NCBI GenBank assembly: GCA_913042885.1
Contig: CAJWLW010000038.1
Span: forward strand, 1-24,373
Reading direction: 5' to 3'
Origin: an uncultured Lentisphaeria bacterium
GTDB lineage: Bacteria; Verrucomicrobiota; Lentisphaeria; JABSQK01; CAJWLW01
DNA: 24,373 nt
The position numbers were made by a program, and so were the translations under genes. This document shows, in pieces, positions 22,830-24,373 of the stretch. Every line of letters starts with the position of its first letter. The first letter of the stretch is position 1. Under the pieces are notes generated by a model that was not told where the DNA came from, searched no databases, and was given only the letters and a program-made list of their open reading frames with translations.

Positions 22830-24373
22830 TTACGGTGTCTTCGAGTCGATCAGGCCTTGGGTGTTGCTGAGCATGGACGCCAGGCAATCCGCGTCGTCGC
22901 CGAACGTGCCAGGGCAGACATTGACGCCGATCAAGGCGAGCTGGCCAAGCGTGTCGACGCAATCGGCAACCGCTGCAAAGTTGGTCAGGTCCGCGCCCAG
23001 CTTGCACACGGCGTTGAAGACGATCGTCTCGATGTCGTCGCAATTGACACAAGCCGTGCCGGGCCCCTGTGACCCCTGCGGCCCCTGTGCGCCTGTGGCA
23101 CCGTCGTTGCCGGCCAGGCCCTGCTCGCCCTGCGCCCCCTGCGGGCCTGCGGCACCGTCCGCACCGGCGGCACCGTCCGCGCCCTGCTTGCCCTGCGGCC
23201 CCTGCTCGCCCTGCGGTCCCTGCGAGCCGGCGCTGGCCGTCTCCCATGACGCCAGGCCATCACCATCGGAGGTCAGGACTTTACCTGCGCCGGGATCGCC
23301 GCCAGTAATTTTTACCTGCCCGGCAACTTCAAGCTTGGTTCCCGGAGTCGTTGTCCCGATGCCGACGTTACCGCCCGCTTCGAGCACCATTGTAGACGCA
23401 GTTGCGCCGTTTTTAGTAAAAAGATAAATATTCCCGGTGGAGGATTGACTGCCCATCCAGGTATCAGTGCCGTCTCTTTGGATCATAAACCCATCGGAGT
23501 TGGCCGTTCCATTCGTCATTTTGAAAGTGACTGAGCTGCCACCTTTATGGAGATGCAGCTCACGAGTCGGCTCCGATGTGCCGACGCCGACGTTGCCGTT
23601 GGGGAGAACGACCATTCTCTGAGCCCCACTCGTCTCAAGAACCACGGGGCCGGTATTCCCGGCGTAGGATACGGCGGTGACCGTACCGGCCACATCCAGC
23701 TTCGCAGCCGGTTCCGTTGTTCCGATACCGACGTTGCCGCCCGCTTCAAGCACCATTGTAGACGCAGTTGCGCCGTTTTTAGTGAAAAGATAAATACCCC
23801 CGGTGGAGGATTGACTGCCAATCCAGGTATCACCACCGCTCTCTCTTTGGATCATAAACCCATCGCCGCTGGCCGTTCCAGCCGTCATTTTGAAAGTGAC
23901 TGAGCTGCCACCTTTATGGAGATGCAGCTCACGAGTCGGCTCCGATGTGCCGACGCCGACGTTGCCGTTGGGGAGAACGACCATTCTCTGAGCCCCACTC
24001 GTCTCAAGAACCACGGGGCCGGTATTCCCGGCGTAGGATACGGCGGTGACCGTACCGGCCACATCCAGCTTCGCAGCCGGTTCCGCTGTCCCGATACCGA
24101 CGTTACCGCTGTCTTGAAGCACGATTGTAGACCCAGTTGCGAAGTTTTTTGCACCAAGGTAAATATGGCCACTGGGGTGTTCATTGCCCATGTAGGTATC
24201 GAGGCCGGATCTTTGGATAATAAACCCATTGGGGCTGGTAGCACCATGCTCAAGTTTGAAAGTGACTTGGCTGTGTCTAAAGAGGTGCAGGGGACGCCCC
24301 GGCGACGATGTGCCGATGCCGACGTTGCCGGGGAGCGCCGTATAAATTTCATTACCGTTAACGACCCAGTCGC
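22830..24373 (-). CDS. Surface/fibre protein with VGIGT repeats, collagen-like segment and Cys-containing tail (partial)
   Basis: The frame enters from the right edge, so the N-terminus is missing; 513 residues are visible. The first part is tandem beta repeats with GNVGIGT..P (head-like repeats known from tail-fibre and surface proteins). Each unit has about 122 residues: [54 protein letters not shown] and [20 protein letters not shown]. Then come 19 uninterrupted Gly-X-Y triplets (23058-23228), rich in Gln and Asp at Y ([15 protein letters not shown]), a collagen-like triple helix. The C-terminal domain of about 76 residues has six Cys and may form disulfides. The likely product is a trimeric extracellular fibre. 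The ATG at 24191 is internal, since homologous sequence continues upstream. Confidence 0.88.
   Translation of the reverse strand, partial: DWVVNGNEIYTALPGNVGIGTSSPGRPLHLFRHSQVTFKLEHGATSPNGFIIQRSGLDTYMGNEHPSGHIYLGAKNFATGSTIVLQDSGNVGIGTAEPAAKLDVAGTVTAVSYAGNTGPVVLETSGAQRMVVLPNGNVGVGTSEPTRELHLHKGGSSVTFKMTAGTASGDGFMIQRESGGDTWIGSQSSTGGIYLFTKNGATASTMVLEAGGNVGIGTTEPAAKLDVAGTVTAVSYAGNTGPVVLETSGAQRMVVLPNGNVGVGTSEPTRELHLHKGGSSVTFKMTNGTANSDGFMIQRDGTDTWMGSQSSTGNIYLFTKNGATASTMVLEAGGNVGIGTTTPGTKLEVAGQVKITGGDPGAGKVLTSDGDGLASWETASAGSQGPQGEQGPQGKQGADGAAGADGAAGPQGAQGEQGLAGNDGATGAQGPQGSQGPGTACVNCDDIETIVFNAVCKLGADLTNFAAVADCVDTLGQLALIGVNVCPGTFGDDADCLASMLSNTQGLIDSKTP
23058..23228 (-). repeat. Collagen-like Gly-X-Y coding segment
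   Basis: Nineteen consecutive triplets start with Gly. Proline is mostly in the X position and Gln or Asp in Y, as in bacterial collagen-like proteins that lack hydroxyproline. Confidence 0.9.
23385..24373 (-). repeat. Tandem coding repeat of 366-369 bases
   Basis: Unit 1 starts at 23385, unit 2 at 23751 and unit 3 at 24120 (cut by the edge), giving periods of 366 and 369 bases. The 3-base difference is one extra codon. The middle of units 1 and 2 (for example 23518-23700 and 23884-24066) is almost identical by eye, and unit 3 is more divergent. Confidence 0.85.

Noticed and set aside
23058..24373. Regular repeats as a CRISPR array
   Set aside because: Repeat units are 366-369 bases or Gly-X-Y codons in an open frame; there is no short-repeat and spacer structure.

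Overview
This is a GC-rich (about 59% by eye), gene-dense chromosomal stretch. It most likely comes from the PVC group (Lentisphaerota, Kiritimatiellota or Planctomycetota), probably a polysaccharide-degrading lineage. The evidence is the family mix: a pseudopilin with the [16 protein letters not shown] start and an exact H-X9-DG motif, phytanoyl-CoA-dioxygenase-like and DUF4038 (GH140-like) proteins, a sialidase-fold lipoprotein with carboxypeptidase-regulatory-like repeats, a very large secreted TIM-barrel protein, an FGE/SUMF1-domain protein, and remnants of M81, Gfo/Idh/MocA and GH95 genes. No phage, IS transposase, rRNA, tRNA or CRISPR array is visible.

Layout. 1-226 is the start of a secreted protein cut by the left edge (minus strand). 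673-13145 is a plus-strand series: sialidase-fold lipoprotein, GH140-like protein, PhyH-type dioxygenase, H-X9-DG pseudopilin, 1152-residue secreted TIM-barrel protein, FGE-like protein (ATGA overlap with the gene before it), two broken gene remnants (the clear one is the C-terminus of an M81/MlrC peptidase), then a secreted glycosidase-like protein with a C-terminal binding domain. 13440-20137 is minus-strand. In transcription order it reads: SPFH/band-7 protein, second SPFH protein (ATGA overlap), DUF362 protein, short-chain dehydrogenase, thiamine-diphosphate enzyme, and a frameshifted, truncated Gfo/Idh/MocA oxidoreductase. A 94-bp sequence occurs upstream of both the DUF362 gene and the dehydrogenase gene. 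20332-22110 is plus-strand: a complete nitrilase-superfamily gene followed by two 3'-truncated genes (GH95 fucosidase and a short-chain dehydrogenase). 22140-24373 is minus-strand: a surface protein with VGIGT repeats, a collagen-like segment and a Cys-containing tail (cut by the right edge), a strong terminator, a compact promoter/operator and a small exported protein.

How it fits together. The left half looks like an accessory glycan-degradation region with exported hydrolases and a pseudopilin. The minus-strand centre looks like a membrane-scaffold (SPFH) pair next to a possible oxidative sugar/polyol or keto-acid operon. The most unusual property is the number of cleanly truncated gene pieces: at least four, each keeping an intact start or stop region and recognisable sequence. 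This suggests recent deletion or recombination in the genome, or assembly joins. Other points worth attention are the duplicated 94-bp upstream element, a dehydrogenase whose only well-placed start codon is ATC, a (GT)5-G9 tract in front of the thiamine-diphosphate enzyme, and a near-leaderless promoter merged with a terminator and a perfect palindrome.
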